A stretch of DNA of 64,000 nt, from assembly GCF_015667795.1 (NCBI RefSeq), contig NZ_JADPEL010000014.1, positions 1 to 64,000 on the forward strand. Reading direction: 5' to 3'. The notes beneath the pieces were generated by a model, which saw only the letters and a list, made by a program, of their open reading frames with translations, had not been told where the DNA came from and searched no databases. A program made the position numbers and the translations under genes. Positions 1 through 7,149 of the stretch are shown piece after piece (position 1 is the first letter of the stretch; each line of letters starts with the position of its first letter). The stretch comes from Clostridium sp. D53t1_180928_C8 (GTDB lineage: Bacteria; Bacillota; Clostridia; Clostridiales; Clostridiaceae).

Positions 1-82
1 TCCTATTGAATATAGAAGCCACACCTTAGTAGCATAATTTTATATTATTTACCCTGTCTACTTGACAGGGGGCAGTTAATTC
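1..82 (+). mobile_element. right end of an IS3-family (IS150-like) insertion sequence
   Basis: The first 37 bases read as the C-terminal codons of an IS3-type OrfB transposase. They are followed at about 52-78 by a sequence containing CTACTTGACAGGGGGCAGTT, which resembles the terminal inverted repeats of IS150-group elements as I remember them. The arms CCCTGTC and GACAGGG can pair. The rest of the element lies left of the window, and the exact outer base (about 78-82) is uncertain. Assignment to IS3 is from motif memory, not a search. Confidence 0.55.
2..37 (+). CDS. IS3-family transposase OrfB, C-terminal fragment (cut by window edge)
   Basis: Frame 2 reads PIEYRSHTLVA followed by a TAA stop at 35-37. 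IS3-family DDE integrases commonly end with a motif like LSP(V/I)EYR about ten residues before the stop, so this is probably the tail of orfB. The catalytic domain lies outside the window, so whether the element is intact cannot be judged here. Confidence 0.55.
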   Translation, partial: PIEYRSHTLVA

Positions 83-128
83 TGCACAACCTTTTAATAT
101 AGCCCTTTTTATTTAATTTTCTTATTGC

Positions 129-1844
129 CTAAGCTTCTTCGACCTTCTTACCGAATATTTGTACCCCTACGTATAACGCAATTAATGAAAGTGGCAATAC
201 TATATATACTGATATACCTAAACCAGCTGGAATATATCCAAATAATATAGTTATCGCTGCTACAAATAATGAATACCACATTTGCGTCTTGACATGATCA
301 ATATGATTACAACCTGCACCCATTGAAGAAAGTATAGTTGTATCAGATATTGGTGAACAGTGATCTCCAAATATAGCCCCTGTTAATACAGCACTTGTAC
401 AAACTACTACAAATGACATTTCTGGATTTATTGAATGTGCTAACGGTATTGCAAGTGGCATTAATATACTCATAGTTCCATATGCAGTTCCTGTTGAAAA
501 TGAAATTACAGCCCCTAATATAAATATTAAACTTGGTAATAAAAATGCCGGTATTGCCCCTTTTAATACCTCAACTAAGTAATATGCCGTTCCAAGTTCT
601 TTAATTACTGATCCTAATGACCAAGCTAATATTAATATAACTCCAGTTATTATTAATCCTTTCATTCCATCAACCCAAACATCAATAGCTTCACCTAAAG
701 TGAATATTTTTTTAGCAACTCCCATTAAAATAGCAACTATTGAAGCAAATAAAGCTGATTGGAATAATGCTACAGATGCATCTGATGCTGCAAATGCCTC
801 CATTATACCTTTAAATGAAAATGGTGAATTCATCATTATTTCTTGAGCAACTGATGGATCTCCACTCATTATTGAACTATATCCACTATAATAAAATGCT
901 ACTAATGCAGAAATTATTAATGCTCCTATTGGTACTATAGCATTCCATATACTAAGCTTAACGCCTTCCTTTGGTTCTAATTCATCCATTTGAGATGATG
1001 CTTCTACAGCAATTTCATCTTTAACTACTTTATCTCTATTTCTTGCTGCAATTTCAGCTTTTCTCATAGGTCCAAATTCCTTTAATGTTAATGCTGTAAT
1101 TACTATGAATGCAAGAATTAATATGTTATAAAATCTATATGGTATTGTTTGAAGAAATACTCCAAACCCACTAGCTTCTATACCTATTGAGTTAAATCCA
1201 TCACCAATTAAGCTAACTTCTAATCCAATCCAAGTTGATATAATAGCTAATCCAGCTACTGGAGCTGCAGTAGCATCTATTATAAACGCTAATCTTTCTC
1301 TTGATATCTTCATCTTATCAGCTACCGGTCTCATTATTGGACCTACTATTAATGAATTTGCATAATCATCAAAGAATACACATAATCCTAAAAGCCAAGT
1401 TGTTAATTGAGTACTCTTAACAGTTTTAGCTTTTCTAGCTAAGGCTTCTGCTATAGCTTTTGCTCCACCCATTTTAGCAACTAAATTAATGACTCCTCCG
1501 ATAGCAAGTACTTGAAGAACTATTCCTGCATTCCATGGATCTGCAAGAGAGTTTAATGCTCTATTTACAAAATCTAAAAACGCTTGTATAAATGCCCCAA
1601 ACACATTATGTCCCGCAAGACTAACTAAAAAACTACCAGATAAAATTCCTATAAACAACGAAATAACAACATTTTTTGTTATAAATGCTAATACTATTGC
1701 AACTAATGGTGGTATCAAAGTCCAAATTCCAAACTTATCTGCATTTACCGCCGCTGGTTCAATTTCTGATGCAAATGCAATAGTAGTTGAGAATGCTAAT
1801 ATTAACATTGTGAGTAATAATACTTTATAACTTCTTTTTTTCAC
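129..1844 (-). CDS. Na+/H+ antiporter NhaC family transporter, probable lysine transporter
   Basis: This 571-residue polytopic membrane protein has a hydrophobic N-terminus (about residues 8-25), around a dozen membrane segments and a charged cytoplasmic loop near residues 255-295. The repeated Ser/Gly/Asp-rich segments (for example FDDYANSLIVG and FGDHCSPISDTT) are typical of the NhaC superfamily. The gene stands alone and its leader carries a lysine riboswitch. Comparative genomics of lysine riboswitches has predicted that NhaC-like proteins under this element are lysine transporters, so lysine import is a better guess than sodium/proton exchange alone. The substrate is inferred from regulation and is not visible in the protein. 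Confidence 0.85.
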   Translation of the reverse strand: MKKRSYKVLLLTMLILAFSTTIAFASEIEPAAVNADKFGIWTLIPPLVAIVLAFITKNVVISLFIGILSGSFLVSLAGHNVFGAFIQAFLDFVNRALNSLADPWNAGIVLQVLAIGGVINLVAKMGGAKAIAEALARKAKTVKSTQLTTWLLGLCVFFDDYANSLIVGPIMRPVADKMKISRERLAFIIDATAAPVAGLAIISTWIGLEVSLIGDGFNSIGIEASGFGVFLQTIPYRFYNILILAFIVITALTLKEFGPMRKAEIAARNRDKVVKDEIAVEASSQMDELEPKEGVKLSIWNAIVPIGALIISALVAFYYSGYSSIMSGDPSVAQEIMMNSPFSFKGIMEAFAASDASVALFQSALFASIVAILMGVAKKIFTLGEAIDVWVDGMKGLIITGVILILAWSLGSVIKELGTAYYLVEVLKGAIPAFLLPSLIFILGAVISFSTGTAYGTMSILMPLAIPLAHSINPEMSFVVVCTSAVLTGAIFGDHCSPISDTTILSSMGAGCNHIDHVKTQMWYSLFVAAITILFGYIPAGLGISVYIVLPLSLIALYVGVQIFGKKVEEA

Positions 1845-1903
1845 TTTTATTTCCCCCTTAATTAATATAAAAGCGAATAATAAGGGTACCCCAAATTAAC
1901 TAA

Positions 1904-1937
1904 ATAAAAAAAGACCTTGAGTTAACACCCAAGGCCT
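1904..1937 (-). terminator. intrinsic terminator of the lysine riboswitch expression platform
   Basis: On the minus strand GGCCTTG pairs with CAAGGTC around a short loop (stem about 1913-1936) and is followed by a run of seven T. It lies between the aptamer and the transporter start, as expected for lysine-induced premature termination. Confidence 0.8.
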
Positions 1938-1954
1938 TGTATGCATTAAAATAG

Positions 1955-2150
1955 TATAAAAATACAAGTCTTAAATGATAGCTCACCACAAAACATTTTG
2001 TGACAGTAGTACATATATTTTATGTACTCCCAGCTATACAACCTTAAAGCATCGGTTGTATGCTTCGGCGATTGCTCCTTTCTTATTGAATCACAGTGCT
2101 TTCCTCATCAATAATACTATTAACTTTCGCGCCTCTACCCTAAGTTATTC
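1955..2150 (-). promoter_or_regulatory. lysine riboswitch (L box) aptamer
   Basis: Read on the minus strand, the leader carries the conserved L-box blocks in order: GGTAGAGGCGCGAA, AGTA, GAGGAAAGC, GAAAGGAGCAATCGCCGAAGC, GCTGGGAGTAC, ACTGTCAC and GTGGTGAGCTATC. The 5' GGTAG and the 3' CTATC can close the P1 helix. Together with the downstream terminator this predicts repression of the NhaC-type transporter by lysine. Boundaries are approximate. Confidence 0.88.
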
Positions 2151-2172
2151 ACTTTTTTTATCTTTTAATCTG

Positions 2173-2201
2173 ATTATATAATCAATTTATTACATTTGCA
2201 A
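2173..2201 (-). promoter_or_regulatory. sigma-A-type promoter of the riboswitch-transporter unit
   Basis: On the minus strand TTGCAA (2201-2196) is separated by 17 bp from TATAAT (2178-2173). Transcription would start near 2166, just upstream of the lysine aptamer. Confidence 0.65.
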
Positions 2202-2224
2202 TACCATTTTATAACTTTTTATAT

Positions 2225-3484
2225 TTATTTTTTTGAATATTTATTCATAAAATTTTCAATATCTTCTGCTGATTTAATTATATCTTTAGATAAATTAACA
2301 ACTCCATCTTCAGTTACTAATATATCATCCTCTATCCTTATTCCGATTCCTTCTTCCTCTATATATATGCCTGGTTCAACTGTAAATATAACTCCTGGCT
2401 CAAAAATTATATCTCTATGTGGAGTTTCTATATCATGAGTATCCATACCTAAACTATGACCTATACTATGATAATAATATTTTCTAACATCTTTTTTATC
2501 TTCAATAAGTCCTAATTTTATACACTCCTCTGCAATCAAATCAGTTGCCTTTGCATTAACATCCTTATATTTCATTCCTGGCTCAATTAAATTAATAATT
2601 TCTTCATTTACTTTTAAAACCGAATTATAAACTTCCTTTTGTCTTTCAGTAAACTTACCGTTAACAGGAAAGGTTCTTGTTATATCTGCATTGTAACAAT
2701 TATATTCTGCTCCTAAATCAAAAAGAATTAAATCATCTTCTTTAAGTTCTGAATTATTATCAACATAATGTAATGTTGTAGCATTTTTTCCTGCTGCAGC
2801 TATTGTTGTAAAAGCTAAGCCTGTTGCACCTTTCACCTTACAATTGAAATCAAAGTATGCTTCTAATTCATATTCTTTCATTCCAACACGTGCTTCAACC
2901 ATTAATTTTTCAATACCACTCTTAGTTATTTCAATAGCCTTTTTAATTTTTTCTACTTCCTCTTGAGACTTTTTTAATCTTAATTCACCAATTTTACTAT
3001 AAACATTATTAATTCTAACTTGTGGATATTTATTCATGATATCATTTGCAAATCTATGTGAAATTGTTCCTTCTCTATTAGCACTCATTCTTTCTAAGTC
3101 TAAATAAAGATTTATTTCTTCTGCCATAGTAAGTATTGAATGCATATCAGACTCAAATTGACTTTTAAACTTAACTTCATCTACTGCTGTAAGTTCAGTT
3201 GCTTCTTCCTTCCTAATACTCTTACCTACCCATTTTTCCATTTCTAAATCAATATCTTTTATATAAAGCTTAGAAGTCTTAACTCCATTAATTTTTGACA
3301 TAACTAATATATGATCTTCTTCATTTATTCCAGTTAAATAATAAAAATTTCTATTTGGAGTAAATGGATATGTTTGATCTCCTGTCTTTTGTACTGCCTT
3401 TCCTGCAAATAAAACAACAATTGAATTATCCTTAATTTTCTCTAAAAGATTATTTCTATTAATTTTATAAATATTGTTATTCAT
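2225..3484 (-). CDS. pepP: Xaa-Pro aminopeptidase (aminopeptidase P, M24B)
   Basis: The 419-residue enzyme removes N-terminal residues that precede proline. The N-terminal creatinase/aminopeptidase P-like half (about 1-175) is followed by a pita-bread M24 domain. The five expected dimetal ligands are visible: D256 and D267 in the FDLGAEYNCYNADITR region, H343 in HSIGHSLGMD, E370 in FTVEPGIYI and E385 in GIRIEDD. The start has a good site (AAAAGGAGAT). The ACT-domain gene lies 20 bp upstream on the same strand, so the two are probably co-transcribed. A role in using peptides imported by Opp is plausible. Confidence 0.93.
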   Translation of the reverse strand: MNNNIYKINRNNLLEKIKDNSIVVLFAGKAVQKTGDQTYPFTPNRNFYYLTGINEEDHILVMSKINGVKTSKLYIKDIDLEMEKWVGKSIRKEEATELTAVDEVKFKSQFESDMHSILTMAEEINLYLDLERMSANREGTISHRFANDIMNKYPQVRINNVYSKIGELRLKKSQEEVEKIKKAIEITKSGIEKLMVEARVGMKEYELEAYFDFNCKVKGATGLAFTTIAAAGKNATTLHYVDNNSELKEDDLILFDLGAEYNCYNADITRTFPVNGKFTERQKEVYNSVLKVNEEIINLIEPGMKYKDVNAKATDLIAEECIKLGLIEDKKDVRKYYYHSIGHSLGMDTHDIETPHRDIIFEPGVIFTVEPGIYIEEEGIGIRIEDDILVTEDGVVNLSKDIIKSAEDIENFMNKYSKK

Positions 3485-3504
3485 AGCCCTATCTCCTTTT
3501 AAAT

Positions 3505-3951
3505 TTACTCTGCTGCTAATAATTTTACACTTCTAACATTAGGTAAAGAATTTAATCTAGCTGCCAATTGGCTAACGCTTTTTTCCATATGAGAAATATC
3601 AATAGTAACTGTAACATTGGCTGATAAGTTTATTGGAATATCCTGATTTATAGTTAATATATTTCCTTTATAAAAAGCTATACAATCTAAGACCTTAGAT
3701 AATGTTCCTGATTTATGTGTCATTAATAATATTAATGTTACCTTCTTAGATTGCATATCTTGTGCCATTAAAAATACATCATCCTTATATTTATAATATG
3801 TACTTCTACTAATACCAACTAATTTTATAGCCTCACTTATATCCTTTGCTTTTCCAAGTTCAATATTCTCTTTTACTTCAATTACCTTTTTAAATATCTC
3901 TGGTAATGATTTTTCATTTACAATATAAAATTTTTCTTCCCCCATAATCAT
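3505..3951 (-). CDS. ACT domain-containing protein, UPF0735/PheB family
   Basis: The 148-residue protein has an N-terminal helix-turn-helix-like segment (about residues 35-58, with AIKLVGISRSTYYKYK) and a C-terminal ACT domain (about 70-147, with the pattern VTLILLMTHKSGTLSKVLD). This architecture is the UPF0735 family represented by B. subtilis PheB, a protein of unclear function linked by name to phenylalanine metabolism. ACT domains usually bind amino acids. It precedes pepP by 20 bp. An alternative start two codons downstream (MGEEKF) is possible. Confidence 0.85.
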   Translation of the reverse strand: MIMGEEKFYIVNEKSLPEIFKKVIEVKENIELGKAKDISEAIKLVGISRSTYYKYKDDVFLMAQDMQSKKVTLILLMTHKSGTLSKVLDCIAFYKGNILTINQDIPINLSANVTVTIDISHMEKSVSQLAARLNSLPNVRSVKLLAAE

Positions 3952-4206
3952 TCTCCATTCGATTTATTTTAGTAATATTATACAACCAAACCTTTTACAG
4001 TGCATTAAAAATTTTACATTTCCAACTCTCAATCACAATATAGTTAAATTGCAAAGCAATTTATATCTAAGGTTCTTCAGCCAATTAAGATTTTTGACTA
4101 ACTCGGAAAAGATGTTTCCTTTCAAAATTAGCATAATCTACATTAACAATCTTAATTAGCCGTTAGTCCCTTAAATTTTATTTTTCTTCTCACTTCTATT
4201 TAACTA
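3952..4206. other. AT-rich intergenic region with no recognised gene
   Basis: The region separates the ACT-domain gene from spmB. It holds a short palindrome, AAATTGC/GCAATTT, near 4048-4065, and a distant inverted match, AATTAAGATT/AATCTTAATT (about 4084-4093 and 4149-4158). No convincing ORF, RNA gene or U-tract terminator was seen. Confidence 0.4.
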
Positions 4207-4731
4207 TTATAATATTAATATTTTAACCATAAGTATAGCCATAATAACTGCAGTCATATCTGCCATAACTGCAGCCCATACTGTATGTCTTGTTTTCTTT
4301 ATTTTAACAGCTCCAAAATATACAGTTACAGTATAAAATATTGTCTCTGTAGTTCCCATAATAACTGATGAAACTAATCCTATAACACTGTCTGCTCCAT
4401 AATTTTTTAATATATCCGTAAAAATCCCCATTGCTCCACTTCCTGAAAGAGGCTTAATTAGCACTAGAGGAACAACTTCCTTTGGTAAATCTATTAATCC
4501 ACAAATAGGAGCAATAGCATTATTTAACATGTCTAATAGCTTTGCTTCTCTAAATATTTGAACTGCTATTATCATGGCTAATAAATAAGGAAATATATTA
4601 AGACATACTTTTAATCCCTCTTTAGCCCCTTCTATGAACCAATCATAAACCTTTCTACCTTTTATCATTCCATAAGTAATAATAATTAAAACTATTATAG
4701 GTATAATACTTTTTGTAATATAACTAAACAT
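4207..4731 (-). CDS. spmB: spore maturation protein B
   Basis: This 174-residue membrane protein of the nucleoside-recognition (Gate) domain family is recognised as SpmB by segments such as IKPLSGSGAMGIFTDIL and GTTETIFYTVTVYFG. Together with SpmA it acts in the developing spore and is associated with dehydration of the spore core. The gene follows spmA by 18 bp on the same strand, matching the usual spmA-spmB operon. Confidence 0.93.
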   Translation of the reverse strand: MFSYITKSIIPIIVLIIITYGMIKGRKVYDWFIEGAKEGLKVCLNIFPYLLAMIIAVQIFREAKLLDMLNNAIAPICGLIDLPKEVVPLVLIKPLSGSGAMGIFTDILKNYGADSVIGLVSSVIMGTTETIFYTVTVYFGAVKIKKTRHTVWAAVMADMTAVIMAILMVKILIL

Positions 4732-4749
4732 TTAACTCACCCCACAATA

Positions 4750-5325
4750 TTAAAAATACTTTTGCATTATTTTACAACAAATTATACCTACTATTGCTGC
4801 AATTCCAGTAGATATTATTGCAGGAAGTATTATTACACCAGGATTAGTTGAGCCTGCTGCAGCCCTTATAGATAATACTGTTGATGGAACTAACTGAATA
4901 CAAGCAGCATTTAATACCAAAAACAAAGCCATATCATTGCTAGCTATACCTTTTTCTTTATTTAATCTATCCATTTCTTCCATTGCTTTTATTCCAAAAG
5001 GAGTAGCTGCATTTCCAAGTCCCATCATATTTGCTGTTATGTTCATAACTATTGCGCCTAATGCTTTTTCATCTTTAGCCGCATCCTTAAAAATAAGCTT
5101 TAATATAGGCTTCATAAGCTTGGCTAACTTCTCTGTAAATCCACTATTTTGAGCAACTTTCATAACTCCACACCAAAAACACATTAATCCAACAAGTCCA
5201 ATAATAAATGTAACTGTAGTATCTATAGATCCTATTATGGCATTTGATACTCCCTCACCATTTCCCGTAAATATACCAACTACTAAGCCTAAAAAAATCA
5301 TTACAAACCATATATAGTTAATCAT
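4750..5325 (-). CDS. spmA: spore maturation protein A
   Basis: The 191-residue polytopic membrane protein carries the SpmA/Gate-family signature, including CFWCGVMKVAQNSG and NMMGLGNAATPFGIKAM. It is the first gene of the spmA-spmB pair. A purine-rich site (GGGGGAGAAAAG) precedes the ATG. Expression during sporulation is expected from the family. A CATATATTAT block about 35 bp upstream of the ATG could be the -10 element of a sporulation sigma factor, but this is weak. Confidence 0.93.
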   Translation of the reverse strand: MINYIWFVMIFLGLVVGIFTGNGEGVSNAIIGSIDTTVTFIIGLVGLMCFWCGVMKVAQNSGFTEKLAKLMKPILKLIFKDAAKDEKALGAIVMNITANMMGLGNAATPFGIKAMEEMDRLNKEKGIASNDMALFLVLNAACIQLVPSTVLSIRAAAGSTNPGVIILPAIISTGIAAIVGIICCKIMQKYF

Positions 5326-5510
5326 CTTTTCTCCCCCTATTTATTTTTCTTTATAATATATGCCTTGCAACGCCTATTTATTAGTGATAGGATAAATATA
5401 TCAACATAACTTAAACTCTAAATTTTAATTTAGTAAGTTAAAGGTACATCTTCAAATTTAAAGAAGATACTTCGTCTAAGTTTTATTTACCTAACAAAGG
5501 AGATTTGTCA

Positions 5511-5696
5511 ATGAAAGAATCAAATTTAAAATTAGCTCAAAAAGATATTGATGATGCATTAAAAGCTGTAGAAGAAATGGAAAACTGCATTAATGAAGGA
5601 AATGAAAAAAATAATATAATAAAAGAAAAGTTTATTACCTTAACAGAAAAAGTTCAAAAATTAGAGAGCTTATTAAAAACTGAAGGAATTCTATAA
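5511..5696 (+). CDS. small coiled-coil protein of unknown function
   Basis: This 61-residue, highly charged protein is almost entirely helical, with heptad-like spacing of Leu, Ile and Val, and no cysteine-rich or membrane segment apart from one Cys. The ATG at 5511 is preferred over the upstream TTG at 5505 because AAAGGAGAT lies 8 bases before it. A terminator follows at once. It is a single-gene unit, divergent from spmA and convergent with the ccpA-like gene. I do not recognise the family. Confidence 0.65.
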   Translation: MKESNLKLAQKDIDDALKAVEEMENCINEGNEKNNIIKEKFITLTEKVQKLESLLKTEGIL

Positions 5697-5705
5697 TATT
5701 AAGAA

Positions 5706-5737
5706 AAAAGAGGATAGTTTATCTATCCTCTTTTATT
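5706..5737 (+). terminator. intrinsic terminator after the small coiled-coil gene
   Basis: The stem AAAGAGGATAG/CTATCCTCTTT with a TTTAT loop is followed by TTTATT. It begins 10 bases after the stop codon. Confidence 0.85.
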
Positions 5738-5935
5738 CTACCTACTAATATAGCAATTATTTTTTGAATATTTGATAACTAACTTATACCCTAATTCTCA
5801 AATTCCCAATAATATTACCTATACCTAATTGATTGTGTACCCAACTTAGAAATAATCGCTACCAGTAAACGTTATCAAATTATCTTAATTATATCATTTT
5901 TTTCCTGTTATTTCAACATATTTATATAAAAAAAT

Positions 5936-5964
5936 ATAACTACCTCTAATTAGAGGTAGTTATT
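5936..5964 (-). terminator. hairpin terminator of the ccpA-like gene
   Basis: ATAACTACCTCTAA pairs perfectly with TTAGAGGTAGTTAT just beyond the stop codon of the minus-strand gene. The minus-strand tail is T-rich (ATTTTTTTAT). Confidence 0.75.
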
Positions 5965-5967
5965 AAA

Positions 5968-6966
5968 CTACTTAGAGCTTTCTCTTTGTATTAATTTATA
6001 ATCTAATACATACTGATCTTGCTCTAAAGGTTTATTATTTAATATTTTAATAAGCATTCTCATTGCAACTGATCCCATATCATAACTTGGTTGTTTAACT
6101 GTAGTTATCTTTGGATAGAAGTATGAAGCAACAGCATTATCATTAAACCCTATTACACTTACATCCTCTGGAACCTTTAAGCCATTTTCTCTTAAAGCAT
6201 TAATTACTCCCATAGCAATTTCATCTGATGAGCATACTACTCCATCAAACTTTTTACCAGTAGCTAAAAAGCTTTCAACAGCCTCATATCCACTTTTAAC
6301 CTTTAAATCCTTAAAGAATGCTAAATCTTCATCAATAGAAAGCCCATTTTCTTCTAAGGCTTTTTCATAGCCTATATGTCTTTCTCCCCAAGCATTAGAC
6401 GCATCCTTGTTAACACCAACAAAAGCAATATTTTTTAATCCTTTGTCTATTAAACTCTTAGTGGCATCATATGACGCTTGTATATTATCGATAATTACAC
6501 TTGGTAATCTACCTTCCTTATCCTTAGATTCTGCAAGAACTGTCTTTAAATCTAATTCATTTATTATATCTAAAGTTTCTTCTTCTAAACAAGAACTCAT
6601 GTAGATAACACCATCAACCATCTTTTCCTTAAGTACTCTTAAGTAATCTTTTTCTTTATCATAATCAAAGTCAGAATTACATAATATTACATTATAATCA
6701 TAAATATTTGCAACGTCTTCTGCTCCTCTAACTATTTCAGGGTAGAATCCACTTGAAATATCAGGAACTAATATCCCTACAGTTTTCGTTCTTTGTGTTT
6801 TTAAACTTCTAGCTACAATATTCGGTCTATATCCTAACTTTTTAATAGCATCTAATACCTTCTTTTTAGTATCTTCATTAACAACATCTATATCATTTAA
6901 TACTCTAGATACCGTAGCTATTGAAACGCCAGCTTCTCTAGCAACATCTTTTATAGAAGTAGCCAT
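5968..6966 (-). CDS. ccpA: LacI-family regulator, probable catabolite control protein CcpA
   Basis: The 332-residue protein has a LacI-type helix-turn-helix at residues 4-23 (IKDVAREAGVSIATVSRVLN), a hinge helix near 48-60 and a periplasmic-binding-protein-like core (about 60-330). Its length, VSIATVSRVLN-type recognition helix and stand-alone position beside no sugar operon fit CcpA, the regulator that binds HPr-Ser46-P and cre sites to exert carbon catabolite control. A pathway-specific LacI regulator cannot be excluded from sequence alone. Confidence 0.78.
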   Translation of the reverse strand: MATSIKDVAREAGVSIATVSRVLNDIDVVNEDTKKKVLDAIKKLGYRPNIVARSLKTQRTKTVGILVPDISSGFYPEIVRGAEDVANIYDYNVILCNSDFDYDKEKDYLRVLKEKMVDGVIYMSSCLEEETLDIINELDLKTVLAESKDKEGRLPSVIIDNIQASYDATKSLIDKGLKNIAFVGVNKDASNAWGERHIGYEKALEENGLSIDEDLAFFKDLKVKSGYEAVESFLATGKKFDGVVCSSDEIAMGVINALRENGLKVPEDVSVIGFNDNAVASYFYPKITTVKQPSYDMGSVAMRMLIKILNNKPLEQDQYVLDYKLIQRESSK

Positions 6967-7096
6967 ATCAACATCACTCCATTTTCATTTTCATTTTAAT
7001 TATTAATTATACCTTTTTTTCCTATTTAATACAATAATTTTAATTACTTTTTACATTCAATATTTCATAATTGTAAAATATACTATTATTGTTTGA

Positions 7097-7135
7097 AAAA
7101 AGGGTAGGAATTATTACTTAATCCCTACCCTTTAT
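7097..7135 (-). terminator. intrinsic terminator of ileS
   Basis: AAAGGGTAGG pairs with CCTACCCTT across a 14-base loop, and the minus-strand tail is TTTTTTC. It lies 15 bases beyond the ileS stop. Confidence 0.85.
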
Positions 7136-7149
7136 AATAAAGACCTTAA

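Noticed and set aside
1975-2181. Plus-strand ORF over the lysine riboswitch
   Set aside because: The same bases form the conserved aptamer on the other strand, and the encoded protein has no plausible features.
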